Below, in pieces: positions 6,790 to 13,829 of a stretch of DNA of 22,742 nt. The notes beneath the pieces were generated by a model that saw only the letters and a program-made list of their open reading frames with translations, was not told where the DNA came from and made no database searches. Position 1 is the stretch's first letter; each line of letters begins with the position of its first letter. Source of the DNA: Pseudomonadota bacterium (GTDB lineage: Bacteria; Pseudomonadota; Alphaproteobacteria; Ferrovibrionales; Ferrovibrionaceae); NCBI GenBank assembly GCA_023433835.1, contig JAEYTW010000758.1, positions 1 to 22,742 on the forward strand, in the 5' to 3' direction. Both the position numbers and the translations under genes were made by a program.

Positions 6790-7562
6790 CGGATCACCTC
6801 GAAATGGCCGTCGATGCTGATCGACTGGCCGCTGACGCTGCGGCCTTGCGGGGAAAACAGATAGACCGCCATCGCCGCGATCTCGTCGGGATGTACCATG
6901 CGGCGCAGCGAGATGTCGGCGAGGAAACCATTGAGGATCTCGGCCTCGTCCTGCCCGGTCGACTTGGCGCGGGCCGCGATGACCGACTGGATACGCGGCC
7001 CTTCGACCAGGCCGGGCAGCAGCGCGTTGACGCGGATATCGGCGGGGCCGAGCTCCATCGCCCAGGTCTGGGTCAGGCCGATCAGCGCCCATTTCGACCC
7101 GACATAGGGCGAGCGCAGGGGGAAGCCGAGGCGGCCGGCGACCGACGACATGTTGACGATCGATCCGCCGCCGGCCTGCTTCAGATGCGGGACGGCCGCG
7201 CGGGTGCAGAACATCGTCCCATGGACGTTGATATCGTAGGTGCGGCGCCAGGCCGCCGTGTCGGTCGCTTCGATCGGGCCGGTCTGGCCGGAAATGCCGG
7301 CATTGTTGATCAGTCCGTCAAGGCCGCCGAGCGTGGCCGCGGCCTCCTCGACCATCGCGTCAACCTGATCCTCGTCGGCCACATCGCACAAGGTCGCGCC
7401 GGCCCCCGGATGGGCCTCGCGGAATTTCGCGATCTGACCCGCATCGATGTCGCAGACATGGACGGCCGCGCCGGCCGACAGCAGGGCCCCGGCGATCGCT
7501 GCGCCGATACCGGATGCCCCGGCGGTGATCAGCACGCGGCGGCCGCTGCAATCAAGATGCAT
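6786..7562 (-). CDS. Short-chain dehydrogenase/reductase (classical SDR)
   Basis: The 258-residue NAD(P)-dependent oxidoreductase has TAGASGIG (13-20, cofactor glycine motif), Asp38 after beta-2 (VCDID), which favours NAD over NADP, then NNAG (86-89) and the catalytic Ser140-Tyr153-Lys157 set (Y-x-x-x-K in SPYVGSKWA). Length is normal for classical SDRs. It is the first gene of the minus-strand catabolic operon, and its stop overlaps the GntR start by 4 nt. Likely role: oxidising a hydroxyacyl-CoA or cyclic alcohol intermediate to the ketone; the exact substrate cannot be told. The ATG at 7562 is taken as start. Its ribosome binding site is weak, but the glycine motif sits at the expected distance. 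Confidence 0.93.
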   Translation of the reverse strand: MHLDCSGRRVLITAGASGIGAAIAGALLSAGAAVHVCDIDAGQIAKFREAHPGAGATLCDVADEDQVDAMVEEAAATLGGLDGLINNAGISGQTGPIEATDTAAWRRTYDINVHGTMFCTRAAVPHLKQAGGGSIVNMSSVAGRLGFPLRSPYVGSKWALIGLTQTWAMELGPADIRVNALLPGLVEGPRIQSVIAARAKSTGQDEAEILNGFLADISLRRMVHPDEIAAMAVYLFSPQGRSVSGQSISIDGHFEVIR

Positions 7563-7663
7563 GCGGCACCGCGCCGTCTGGCAGGGCTAAGGCTCGGGGC
7601 ATCGGGTCACCGTGGGACGCTGGCGGGAAAAGTGCGCAGACGGTCTCACGCTGCCGGCCGCGG

Positions 7664-7669
7664 TGTCAA
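7664..7669 (-). promoter_or_regulatory. Putative -35 box of the SDR operon
   Basis: On the minus strand a perfect TTGACA lies directly downstream of the operator-like site at 7672-7683, about 100 nt before the SDR start. No good -10 hexamer occurs 16-18 bp further on (AGACCG or similar). The operator-to-TTGACA arrangement almost repeats that before livK (14 versus 15 bp from operator start to hexamer). Confidence 0.4.
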
Positions 7670-7671
7670 TG

Positions 7672-7683
7672 CTTGCATGCAAT
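7672..7683 (+). promoter_or_regulatory. Operator-like site O1 (divergent region)
   Basis: CTTGCATGCAAT matches the ATTGGATGCAAT sites before livK at 10 of 12 positions and contains the perfect 10-bp palindrome TTGCATGCAA (7673-7682). It lies between the divergent SDR and NIPSNAP genes and next to the minus-strand TTGACA. It is a probable target of the GntR regulator; the assignment is inference. Confidence 0.55.
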
Positions 7684-7707
7684 TACAGCGGAAATTCATA
7701 TTAAATG

Positions 7708-7737
7708 GGCGAAATTGGCCAAAAGTGGATACGATCT
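7708..7737 (+). promoter_or_regulatory. Operator-like block O2 before the NIPSNAP gene
   Basis: This 30-bp block matches 8417-8446 at 24 of 30 positions. It starts with the identical decamer GGCGAAATTG and ends with AGTGGATACGAT (7724-7735), a 9/12 match to ATTGGATGCAAT. The dodecamer starts exactly 52 bp after O1. The block ends 30 nt before the NIPSNAP ATG. Confidence 0.5.
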
Positions 7738-7767
7738 TCCCGCGACCACCGCCAAGCAGGATTTTCC

Positions 7768-8379
7768 ATGATCTTCGAAATGCGTACCTACACGTTCCAT
7801 CCTGGTACCCTGTCGCGCTATCTGCACCTCGCGGAAACCCTCGGCCGGCCGGTGCGCGGCAACGACTACGGGCTGTGCCATGCCTACTGGATCGTCGATG
7901 CCGGCACGCTCGACCAGGTCTGGCATCTCTGGAGCTACGACAGCCTGGACGAACGCACCCGGCTGCGCGCCGAGCTGGCAAGGAACGATCGCTGGATCAA
8001 GGATTACGGCGGCGCCGTGCTGCCGCTGTTGCAGCGCCAGGATATCCGCTTCCTGCGCCCGGCCGCCGAGGTCAGGCCGCCCGCCGCGGGCGGCTTCTAC
8101 GACCTGCGGATCGCCCGCGCCAAGCCGGGTCAGGCCCAGGCCTGGCTGCAGCGGCGGCAGGACCGCGACTCGGTGACAGGCATGGATTCCTGCACCGTCG
8201 GCCGCTGGATCGGCGAGGCGCCGCAACCCAACGAGGTCGTCGAACTGTTGAACTTCGCCGACTTTGCGACGCGGGCGCGCCATCGCGTCGCAATGGCCGA
8301 CGAGGCGGGCGATGCGGCGTCGCTGATCGAGGCACGGTCAGTGCTGTTGCGGCCGACGGCCTTCTCGCCGATGCAATGA
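7768..8379 (+). CDS. NIPSNAP-family protein
   Basis: The 203-residue protein has the NIPSNAP ferredoxin-like fold, apparently as two tandem domains (about 1-98 and 108-200). The first is typical: MIFEMRTYTFHPG at the N-terminus, then a segment with VWHLWSYDSLDERTRLR. The second begins FYDLRIARAKPG. Bacterial NIPSNAP proteins are frequent in catabolic operons, but their activity is poorly defined. The ATG at 7768 is chosen because AGCAGGA lies seven bases upstream and the fold starts immediately; an in-frame ATG at 7705 would add an unrelated 21 residues running through the operator block. It is transcribed divergently from the SDR operon and is followed by a second control region before livK. 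Confidence 0.88.
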   Translation: MIFEMRTYTFHPGTLSRYLHLAETLGRPVRGNDYGLCHAYWIVDAGTLDQVWHLWSYDSLDERTRLRAELARNDRWIKDYGGAVLPLLQRQDIRFLRPAAEVRPPAAGGFYDLRIARAKPGQAQAWLQRRQDRDSVTGMDSCTVGRWIGEAPQPNEVVELLNFADFATRARHRVAMADEAGDAASLIEARSVLLRPTAFSPMQ

Positions 8380-8380
8380 T

Positions 8381-8392
8381 ATTGGATGCAAT
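8381..8392 (+). promoter_or_regulatory. Operator-like site O3 upstream of livK
   Basis: ATTGGATGCAAT, an imperfect palindrome (ATTG-N4-CAAT), begins 1 nt after the NIPSNAP stop. A partial copy, GATGCAAT, overlaps the NIPSNAP stop at 8370-8377. An identical full site (O4) starts 52 bp downstream. Confidence 0.6.
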
Positions 8393-8416
8393 AGCCCTGA
8401 TAAAATCGGTTCGTCA

Positions 8417-8446
8417 GGCGAAATTGCAGAAAATTGGATGCAATCT
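8417..8446 (+). promoter_or_regulatory. Operator-like block O4 upstream of livK
   Basis: The block contains GGCGAAATTG (8417-8426), shared with the NIPSNAP upstream region, and ATTGGATGCAAT (8433-8444), identical to O3. It sits 3 bp upstream of a perfect TTGACA. It matches 7708-7737 at 24/30 positions although the intervening DNA is unrelated. Confidence 0.6.
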
Positions 8447-8447
8447 G

Positions 8448-8477
8448 TTGACATTGCAGATCGGCACGGCCAACACT
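8448..8477 (+). promoter_or_regulatory. Putative livK promoter
   Basis: A consensus -35 TTGACA (8448-8453) is followed, 17-18 bp later, only by a weak -10 (AACACT, 8472-8477, 3/6 match). The operator dodecamer O4 is centred about 10 bp upstream of the -35 hexamer, i.e. near -43. A strong -35 with a poor -10 would suit either regulator-dependent activation or a moderate repressed promoter. Confidence 0.4.
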
Positions 8478-8555
8478 CCGCCTGCCAGCCCTGCTGGAAA
8501 CGCGCCGGGAAAATCTTCCCCGGCGAACAATCGATATGTCGGGAGGACGAAAAAA

Positions 8556-9716
8556 ATGACCAAAATCGGCAAGGCCTGGACGGCCGGGCTGTTGGCCGCC
8601 ACCATCGCGGTCAGCACAACGCTGGCCGGCATCGGACCGGCCGCGGCCCTCGATCCGGGCACCTACAAGATCGGCTTCATCGCCGATCGCACCGGGGTCG
8701 TCGCCTTCGCCGGCGTTTCATATGCCCGCGGCGCCGAACTGGCGGTCGAGCAGATCAATGCCAAGGGGCTGATGGGCCAGGGCACCAAGCTCGAGATGGT
8801 CGAGCGCGAGGGCGCCTCGGATGCCGCGCGTTCGATCCAGGGCTACAACCAGCTGATCGCCGACCGCAATGTCATCGCCACTTCGTGCTGCATCTTCTCC
8901 GGCATCGCCGGCGCGCTGAAGGCGATCGCGATCCCGAACAAGGTGCCCCTGGTGTTCTATGGCGCCACGGCGCCCGGCCTGCCGACCTTGCCCTACGTCT
9001 ACAACGTCACCGGCCTGCCGGGCCCGCAGGAAGTGGCGCTGTCCAAGCATCTGGTCGAGGTGCTGAAGCCCAAGACCGTCGCCTATTTCGTGCTGTCGGA
9101 TAATGATGCCTTCCAGAACCGCTTCAAGGCCAGCCAGGCGGTGTTCGAGGCGGCCGGGTCGAAGACCGTGGGCGTCGTCACCGCACTCGGCGCCGATACC
9201 GACTTCACCGCGCAGGCCACCCAGGTCATTGCGCTGAAGCCCGACCTGATCATGGTCTACGTCACCCAGATCCCGGCGGCGAGCTTCATCGCCGCGGTGC
9301 GCGCCCGCGGCTGGACCGGCATGATGGCGACCAACGAGGCGGTGTCGCCCGACGCGGTGTTCAAGAAGGTCGGCGCGGCGCTCGCCGGCGTGCCGTTCTC
9401 GGTCAACTTCGTCGCCGACCTCGCCGATTCACCGGCCGGCAAGGCCTTCGTCGAAAGCTACAAGGCCAAGCACGGCGCGGCACCCGACGTCTATGCGGCG
9501 CAGGGCTTCACGGCGGTGCAGCTGATCGCGCAGGGGCTGAAGTCGCTGCCCGGCAAGCCGACGCGCGAGCAGCTCGCCGAGGCGATGGCCAAGGCCACCG
9601 CGATCGAAGGCGACGTCTATGGCGGCGTGACCGTCGTCGACGGCCAGGTCGAGAGCAAGAAGAACCTGTTCGTCGCCTGGACGGCCGACGGCAAGATCGC
9701 GCCCTGGAAGCCCTGA
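8556..9716 (+). CDS. livK: Liv-type ABC transporter periplasmic substrate-binding protein
   Basis: The 386-residue protein binds the solute in the periplasm for the permease/ATPase encoded next. A Sec signal peptide is clear: MTKIGKAW, a hydrophobic core, then GIGPAAA cut before LDPGTYKIGF (about residue 31). The mature part has the type-1 periplasmic-binding fold, with GFIADRTGVVAFAG near the start and QINAKGL following. GGGAGG (8541-8546) lies nine bases before the ATG and fixes the start; the long open frame upstream runs antisense to the SDR gene and is not coding. Liv-type binding proteins in catabolic clusters often bind aromatic or aliphatic acids rather than amino acids, so the symbol denotes family only. 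LivH follows after 3 nt. Confidence 0.93.
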   Translation: MTKIGKAWTAGLLAATIAVSTTLAGIGPAAALDPGTYKIGFIADRTGVVAFAGVSYARGAELAVEQINAKGLMGQGTKLEMVEREGASDAARSIQGYNQLIADRNVIATSCCIFSGIAGALKAIAIPNKVPLVFYGATAPGLPTLPYVYNVTGLPGPQEVALSKHLVEVLKPKTVAYFVLSDNDAFQNRFKASQAVFEAAGSKTVGVVTALGADTDFTAQATQVIALKPDLIMVYVTQIPAASFIAAVRARGWTGMMATNEAVSPDAVFKKVGAALAGVPFSVNFVADLADSPAGKAFVESYKAKHGAAPDVYAAQGFTAVQLIAQGLKSLPGKPTREQLAEAMAKATAIEGDVYGGVTVVDGQVESKKNLFVAWTADGKIAPWKP

Positions 9717-9719
9717 TCC

Positions 9720-10607
9720 ATGGAACTGTTCGCCTCCCAGCTGCTCAACGGCTGCGCGCTCGGCTCGCTCTATGCCCTGTTCGGCATCGGCTTCGGCCTG
9801 GTGTTCGCCACCATGGGCATCCTGAACGCGGCCCAGGGTTGCTACGCCACCTGGGCGGCGATCATCGGCCTGGCGGCGGCCGAGCAGCTCGGCCTGCCGT
9901 TTCCGCTGGTGGTGCTGTCCGCGATTGCGGGCGGCGCCATCGTGGGCACGGCGGTCGACCAACTCGGCTTTCAGCCGCTCCGTGCCCGGCGCGCCGACAT
10001 GCTCGGCGCGTTGATCACCTCGATCGCCTTCTGGATGATCCTCGACAGCCTGGCCGGTTTCGCCACCGGCCAGCAATCGCTGAGCTTCCCGGCGGCGAGC
10101 TATCCGAACAGGATGCTGCTGACCGAGCCGGTGCCCCTGCCGGCGATGCAGCTGATCTCGATCGGCGCGCTGATCGTCGTCACCATCGCCATGCACTGGA
10201 TGATCGTGCACACCCGGGTGGGCGCCGCCATCCGCGCGGTCGGCTGGAACCCGGTGGCCGCGGCGCTCGGCGGCGTCAACAGCCGCAACATCATCCTGCT
10301 GACGGCGGCCCTTTCCGGCGCGATCTCGGGCATTGCCGGGGCGATGGGCGGCATCCTGTCGTCGAACGTCTCGTTCACCTTGGGCCAGGGCCTGATGCTG
10401 AAGGGGTTCGCGGCCGTGGTGGTCGGCGGCTATACCGACGTGCGCGGCACGGCGATCGCGGGCATCGCGCTCGGCATCCTGGAAGTGTTCTGCGCCCAGT
10501 ACATCTCCACCGCCCTGCGCGACGGCTTCACCTACACCCTGCTGCTGCTGTTCCTGCTGCTGCGGCCGCAAGGGCTGTTCGGCAGCCGCGGCTTCGTGAG
10601 GGCCTGA
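9720..10607 (+). CDS. livH: Liv-type ABC transporter permease, LivH family
   Basis: The 295-residue inner-membrane protein has about eight hydrophobic helices. It starts with the family's characteristic segment LNGCALGSLYALFGIGFGLVF. The cytoplasmic EAA-like loop region IRAVGWNPVAAALGGVN (about 169-185) contacts the ATPases, and GGYTDVRGTAIAGIALGILE is a late family motif. The sequence ends LLLRPQGLFGSRGF, as is usual for LivH. Length is normal. The ATG lies 3 nt after livK's stop, with no strong ribosome binding site, suggesting coupled translation. It forms the membrane pore with LivM. Substrate unknown. Confidence 0.95.
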   Translation: MELFASQLLNGCALGSLYALFGIGFGLVFATMGILNAAQGCYATWAAIIGLAAAEQLGLPFPLVVLSAIAGGAIVGTAVDQLGFQPLRARRADMLGALITSIAFWMILDSLAGFATGQQSLSFPAASYPNRMLLTEPVPLPAMQLISIGALIVVTIAMHWMIVHTRVGAAIRAVGWNPVAAALGGVNSRNIILLTAALSGAISGIAGAMGGILSSNVSFTLGQGLMLKGFAAVVVGGYTDVRGTAIAGIALGILEVFCAQYISTALRDGFTYTLLLLFLLLRPQGLFGSRGFVRA

Positions 10608-10609
10608 CG

Positions 10610-11467
10610 ATGGAAACGCTTGCCGATATCTGGGCGGCCAACCGCTCGACGCTGGCCTTCGCCATGGTCAATTCGTTCTTCGCCTTGTCGACCTATGTCG
10701 TGCTGTCTGCCGGCTTCCTCTCGTTCTCGACCGTGACCTTCGCCGCGGTCGGCGGCTTCCTCGGCGCGCAGCTCGTCATCAAGGGCGTCGCCCTGCCGCT
10801 GGTGTTCCTGGCCGCCGCGGTGGCGGGCCTTGCCGCCTCGCTGATCGTCGCCCTGGTCTTCCTCCGGCTGTCCAGCCACTGGATGGCGCTGGCCAGCCTG
10901 GCGCTGGTGCTGGTCACCCGCGTCGTCGTCCTCAACGCGCCCGTGCTCACCGGCGGCGTCAATGGGCTCGGCGTGCCGATGGCCCTGCCGCTCGACTGGC
11001 TGACCGGCCTGCTGGTGCTGACGGTTCTGGCCTTCTACGCCCTGCATCACTCCTGGTTCGGCGTCGCCTCGCGCGTGCTGCGCGAGGATCCGGCAGTGGC
11101 CGCCTGCATGGGGGTCGACCTGCGCAAGGTGCAGCTGATCGCCTTCGGCATCTCCGGCATCGTCGGGGGCCTGGGCGGCGTGCTGATGGCGATGCTGCTC
11201 CAGTTCATCTCGCCCGATACCTTCTTCCTCGGCATCGCCTTTACGATGATTGCCTCGGCCGTGCTGGGCGGTTCCTACCACTGGTTCGGGCCGGTGCTGG
11301 GCGCGGCCGTCTACACCGTGCTGCCGATCGTCAGCCAGGCGATCGTGCCCAATGCCCAGGACGTGGCGAGCGGCGTGGTCCTGCTGCTGATCATGATCTT
11401 CCTGCCGCGCGGGCTGATTGATCCGCGCGCCATCCGGCTGCGCCGCGCGGCGCGGAGCGCCCGATGA
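10610..11467 (+). CDS. livM: Liv-type ABC transporter permease, LivM family
   Basis: The 285-residue membrane protein partners LivH. It has about eight hydrophobic segments, the LivM-like loop SRVLREDPAVAACMGVDLRKVQLIAF (about 150-170), and a terminal IFLPRGLID motif. It is at the short end of the family: many LivM proteins are 300-420 residues, because this one begins almost directly in the first helix. The ATG at 10610 lies 2 nt after the livH stop and is preferred; the frame open farther upstream overlaps livH and encodes shadow sequence. Its stop overlaps the livG start (ATGA, 11464-11467). Confidence 0.94.
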   Translation: METLADIWAANRSTLAFAMVNSFFALSTYVVLSAGFLSFSTVTFAAVGGFLGAQLVIKGVALPLVFLAAAVAGLAASLIVALVFLRLSSHWMALASLALVLVTRVVVLNAPVLTGGVNGLGVPMALPLDWLTGLLVLTVLAFYALHHSWFGVASRVLREDPAVAACMGVDLRKVQLIAFGISGIVGGLGGVLMAMLLQFISPDTFFLGIAFTMIASAVLGGSYHWFGPVLGAAVYTVLPIVSQAIVPNAQDVASGVVLLLIMIFLPRGLIDPRAIRLRRAARSAR

Positions 11468-12255
11468 CCGCGCTGCTGCAGCTCGACGGCGTCACCAGGT
11501 CGTTCGGCGGGGTCGCGGCCGTCGCCGACCTCTCCTTCGTGGCTACCCGCGGCCTCGTCACCGGGCTGATGGGGCCGAACGGGGCCGGCAAGACCACCGT
11601 GATCAACCTGATCAGCGGCCTGCTGCACCCCGATCGCGGCTCGATCAACCTCGACGGCGCCACGGTCGAACGCACCAAGCCGCACGACATCAGCGCGCTG
11701 GGCCTGGCCCGCACCTATCAGAACGTGCGGCTGATCCCCGGGCTGACGGCGTTGGAGCAGGTCGTCGCCGGCTCGTTCGTGCGGCGCGATACCTCGCTGA
11801 TCGCAAGCTTCCTGCATCTGCCGGCGGCGCGTGCGAAGATGCGGCGCACGCGCGAGCATGCGCTGCACCTGCTCGACCGCGTCGGTATGGCCGACCGGGC
11901 CGAGGTGTTGGCCGAGACGCTGTCCTACGGCGAGCAGCGGCGGATCGAGATCGCCCGGGCGCTGGGCGCCGACCCGATCATGCTGTTGCTCGACGAGCCG
12001 ACGGCGGGCATGAACGCTGCGGAATCGGCCGAGATCGGCCGGCTGGTCCATCGGCTGCGCGACGAGGGGCTGACCGTGCTGATGGTCGAGCACAACATGA
12101 AGCTGGTGGTCGATTTCTGCGACACCGTCGTGGTGATGAACTTCGGCCGGCTGATCGCCCAGGGCGCGCCGGCCGCCTGCATCAGGGAACCCAATGTCCA
12201 GGAAGCCTATTTCGGGAAGCGGCGCGATGCTGACGGTATCCGGCCTGTCGGCTAG
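11464..12255 (+). CDS. livG: Liv-type ABC transporter ATP-binding protein, LivG family
   Basis: The 263-residue ATPase has Walker A GPNGAGKTT (37-45), Q-loop YQNVRLIP (85-92), signature LSYGEQRR (153-160), Walker B MLLLDEP (173-179) and a switch His in VEHNMKLV. The NVRLIPGLTALEQV segment followed by a helical insertion is typical of LivG. It works as a heterodimer with LivF on the cytoplasmic side of LivHM. Its start overlaps livM by 4 nt, and its C-terminus (YFGKRRDADGIRPVG) overlaps the beginning of livF by 29 nt. Confidence 0.95.
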   Translation: MTALLQLDGVTRSFGGVAAVADLSFVATRGLVTGLMGPNGAGKTTVINLISGLLHPDRGSINLDGATVERTKPHDISALGLARTYQNVRLIPGLTALEQVVAGSFVRRDTSLIASFLHLPAARAKMRRTREHALHLLDRVGMADRAEVLAETLSYGEQRRIEIARALGADPIMLLLDEPTAGMNAAESAEIGRLVHRLRDEGLTVLMVEHNMKLVVDFCDTVVVMNFGRLIAQGAPAACIREPNVQEAYFGKRRDADGIRPVG

Positions 12256-12922
12256 CTACGGCGCGATCCGCGCCGTGACCGGGCTGGACCTCGAGGTTCC
12301 GGCCGGCCGCTTCGTCGCCATCCTCGGTTCGAACGGCGCGGGCAAGTCGACCACGCTGCGCTCGATCGTCGGGCTGCACCGGCCTATCAAGGGGTCGGTG
12401 CGGCTGCGCGAGGAGGAGATCGGCCGGCTGGCGCTGCACCAGGTGATCCGCCGCGGCCTGGCCTTCGTGCCGGAGGGGCGCATGATCGTGGCGCCGCTGA
12501 CGGTCGAGGAAAACCTGCGGCTGTCGTCCTATGCCGGGCGGGGCCAGCAGGCCGCGCTGCTCGACAAGGTCTATGCGCTGTTCCCGCGGCTGAAGGAGCG
12601 GCACCGGCAGGTGGCCGGGCTGATGAGCGGCGGCGAGCAGCAGATGCTGGCGATCGGCCGGGCGATGATGACCGAGCCCGAGATCCTGGTGCTCGACGAA
12701 CCCTCGATGGGCCTGGCGCCCGCGATCGTCGACCTGGTGTTCGAGGCGATCGTCGACCTGCACCGCCAGGGCCTGTCGATCCTGCTGGTCGAGCAGAATG
12801 CGGCGGTGGCGATGGCCGTGGTCGAGTATGCCTACTTCATGAAGCGCGGCAGCATCGTGCTGCAGGGCCGGCCCGACGAGTTGCGCCATTCGCCCGAAGT
12901 CATGGAAGCGTATCTGGGATGA
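12227..12922 (+). CDS. livF: Liv-type ABC transporter ATP-binding protein, LivF family
   Basis: The 231-residue ATPase has Walker A GSNGAGKST (34-42), VPEGRMIVAPLTVEENL (81-97), a LivF hallmark, signature MSGGEQQ (133-139), Walker B ILVLDEP (153-159) and a SMGLAP D-loop. The ATG at 12227 is chosen because MLTVSGLSASYG is the usual LivF N-terminus. An in-frame ATG at 12194 would add eleven unrelated residues and extend the overlap with livG. The stop at 12920-12922 lies just before a strong AGGAGG ribosome binding site for the next gene. It completes the five-gene importer. Confidence 0.94.
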   Translation: MLTVSGLSASYGAIRAVTGLDLEVPAGRFVAILGSNGAGKSTTLRSIVGLHRPIKGSVRLREEEIGRLALHQVIRRGLAFVPEGRMIVAPLTVEENLRLSSYAGRGQQAALLDKVYALFPRLKERHRQVAGLMSGGEQQMLAIGRAMMTEPEILVLDEPSMGLAPAIVDLVFEAIVDLHRQGLSILLVEQNAAVAMAVVEYAYFMKRGSIVLQGRPDELRHSPEVMEAYLG

Positions 12923-12951
12923 GCCGGGTTCCGGCAACAGGAGGGTTGGCG

Positions 12952-13818
12952 ATGTCCGAGAAACGGCAATCGCTGCGGGCCAAGCTGGCGTCGGGGCAGT
13001 TCATCACCGCCCCCGGCGTCTACGACATGATCTCCGCCAAGATCGCCGACGGCATGGGGTTCGATGCGCTGTACATGACGGGCTACGGCACCGTCGCCTC
13101 GCATCTGGGCCTGCCCGATGCCGGGCTTGCCACCTATTCCGACATGGTCGGGCGGGTCGAGCGCGTCGCGTCGATGACCCGCACGCCGCTGATCGCCGAT
13201 GGCGACACCGGCTATGGCGGGCTGCTCAACGTCCGCCATACCGTGCGCGGCTATGAGGCGGCGGGGGCGGCGGGCATCCAGCTCGAGGATCAGCAATTCC
13301 CGAAGAAATGCGGCCATACCCCGGGCCGGCGCGTGGTGCCGGTCGAGGAGATGGTGCGCAAGATCGAGGTGGCGGTGGAAAGCCGCCGGTCGGACGATTT
13401 CCTGATCATCGCCCGGACCGATGCGCGCACGTCGCTCGGCCTCGACGAAGCGTTGTCCCGCGCCAAGGCCTACCAGGATGCCGGCGCCGACATCCTGTTC
13501 GTCGAATCGCCGGAGAGCGAGGCGGAGATGGCGCGGATCGGCGCATCCCTGCAGCGGCCGCTCTTGATCAACCTGGTCGACGGCGGCTCGACCCCGATGC
13601 TGCCGCGGGCGCGGCTGCAGGAAATGGGCTTCCGCCTGGCGATCTATCCGGTCACCGGGTTCCTCGCCGCCGCCGCGGCGCTGCAGTCGGTCTACCAGAC
13701 CCTGCGGCGCGACGGATCGGGCGAGGCGATCGACGTGCCGCTTTATCCGTTCCCGGAATTCTCGAAGCTGATGGGCTTCGAGGATATCTGGGAGTTCGAA
13801 CGCACGCATATCGAGTGA
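12952..13818 (+). CDS. Isocitrate lyase/PEP mutase-superfamily lyase
   Basis: The 288-residue protein has the TIM-barrel lyase/mutase fold. ADGDTGYGG (82-90) carries Mg-binding Asp residues, LED (111-113) follows, and PKKCGHTPGR (117-126) keeps the KKCGH signature with Cys120. That Cys marks carbon-carbon lyases (methylisocitrate, dimethylmalate lyases) rather than phosphonate mutases. Probable role: splitting a 2-hydroxy-dicarboxylate or oxaloacetate-like intermediate into pyruvate or glyoxylate plus another acid; the substrate is not determinable. AGGAGG at 12939-12944, seven bases before the ATG at 12952, decides the start over an upstream ATG at 12919 that overlaps livF. The gene is probably co-transcribed with livKHMGF. 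Confidence 0.92.
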   Translation: MSEKRQSLRAKLASGQFITAPGVYDMISAKIADGMGFDALYMTGYGTVASHLGLPDAGLATYSDMVGRVERVASMTRTPLIADGDTGYGGLLNVRHTVRGYEAAGAAGIQLEDQQFPKKCGHTPGRRVVPVEEMVRKIEVAVESRRSDDFLIIARTDARTSLGLDEALSRAKAYQDAGADILFVESPESEAEMARIGASLQRPLLINLVDGGSTPMLPRARLQEMGFRLAIYPVTGFLAAAAALQSVYQTLRRDGSGEAIDVPLYPFPEFSKLMGFEDIWEFERTHIE

Positions 13819-13829
13819 GCGGGCAGGTC

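Noticed and set aside
6790..7092. N-terminal extension of about 100 residues on the GntR regulator
   Set aside because: Composition is Arg/Pro/Gly-rich shadow of the SDR gene; the winged-helix domain begins right after the GTG at 6789.
6804..9716. 970-residue plus-strand open frame that looks like a fusion ending in a substrate-binding protein
   Set aside because: Its first 580 or so residues run antisense to the SDR gene and through the control regions; signal peptide and ribosome binding site place the real start at 8556.
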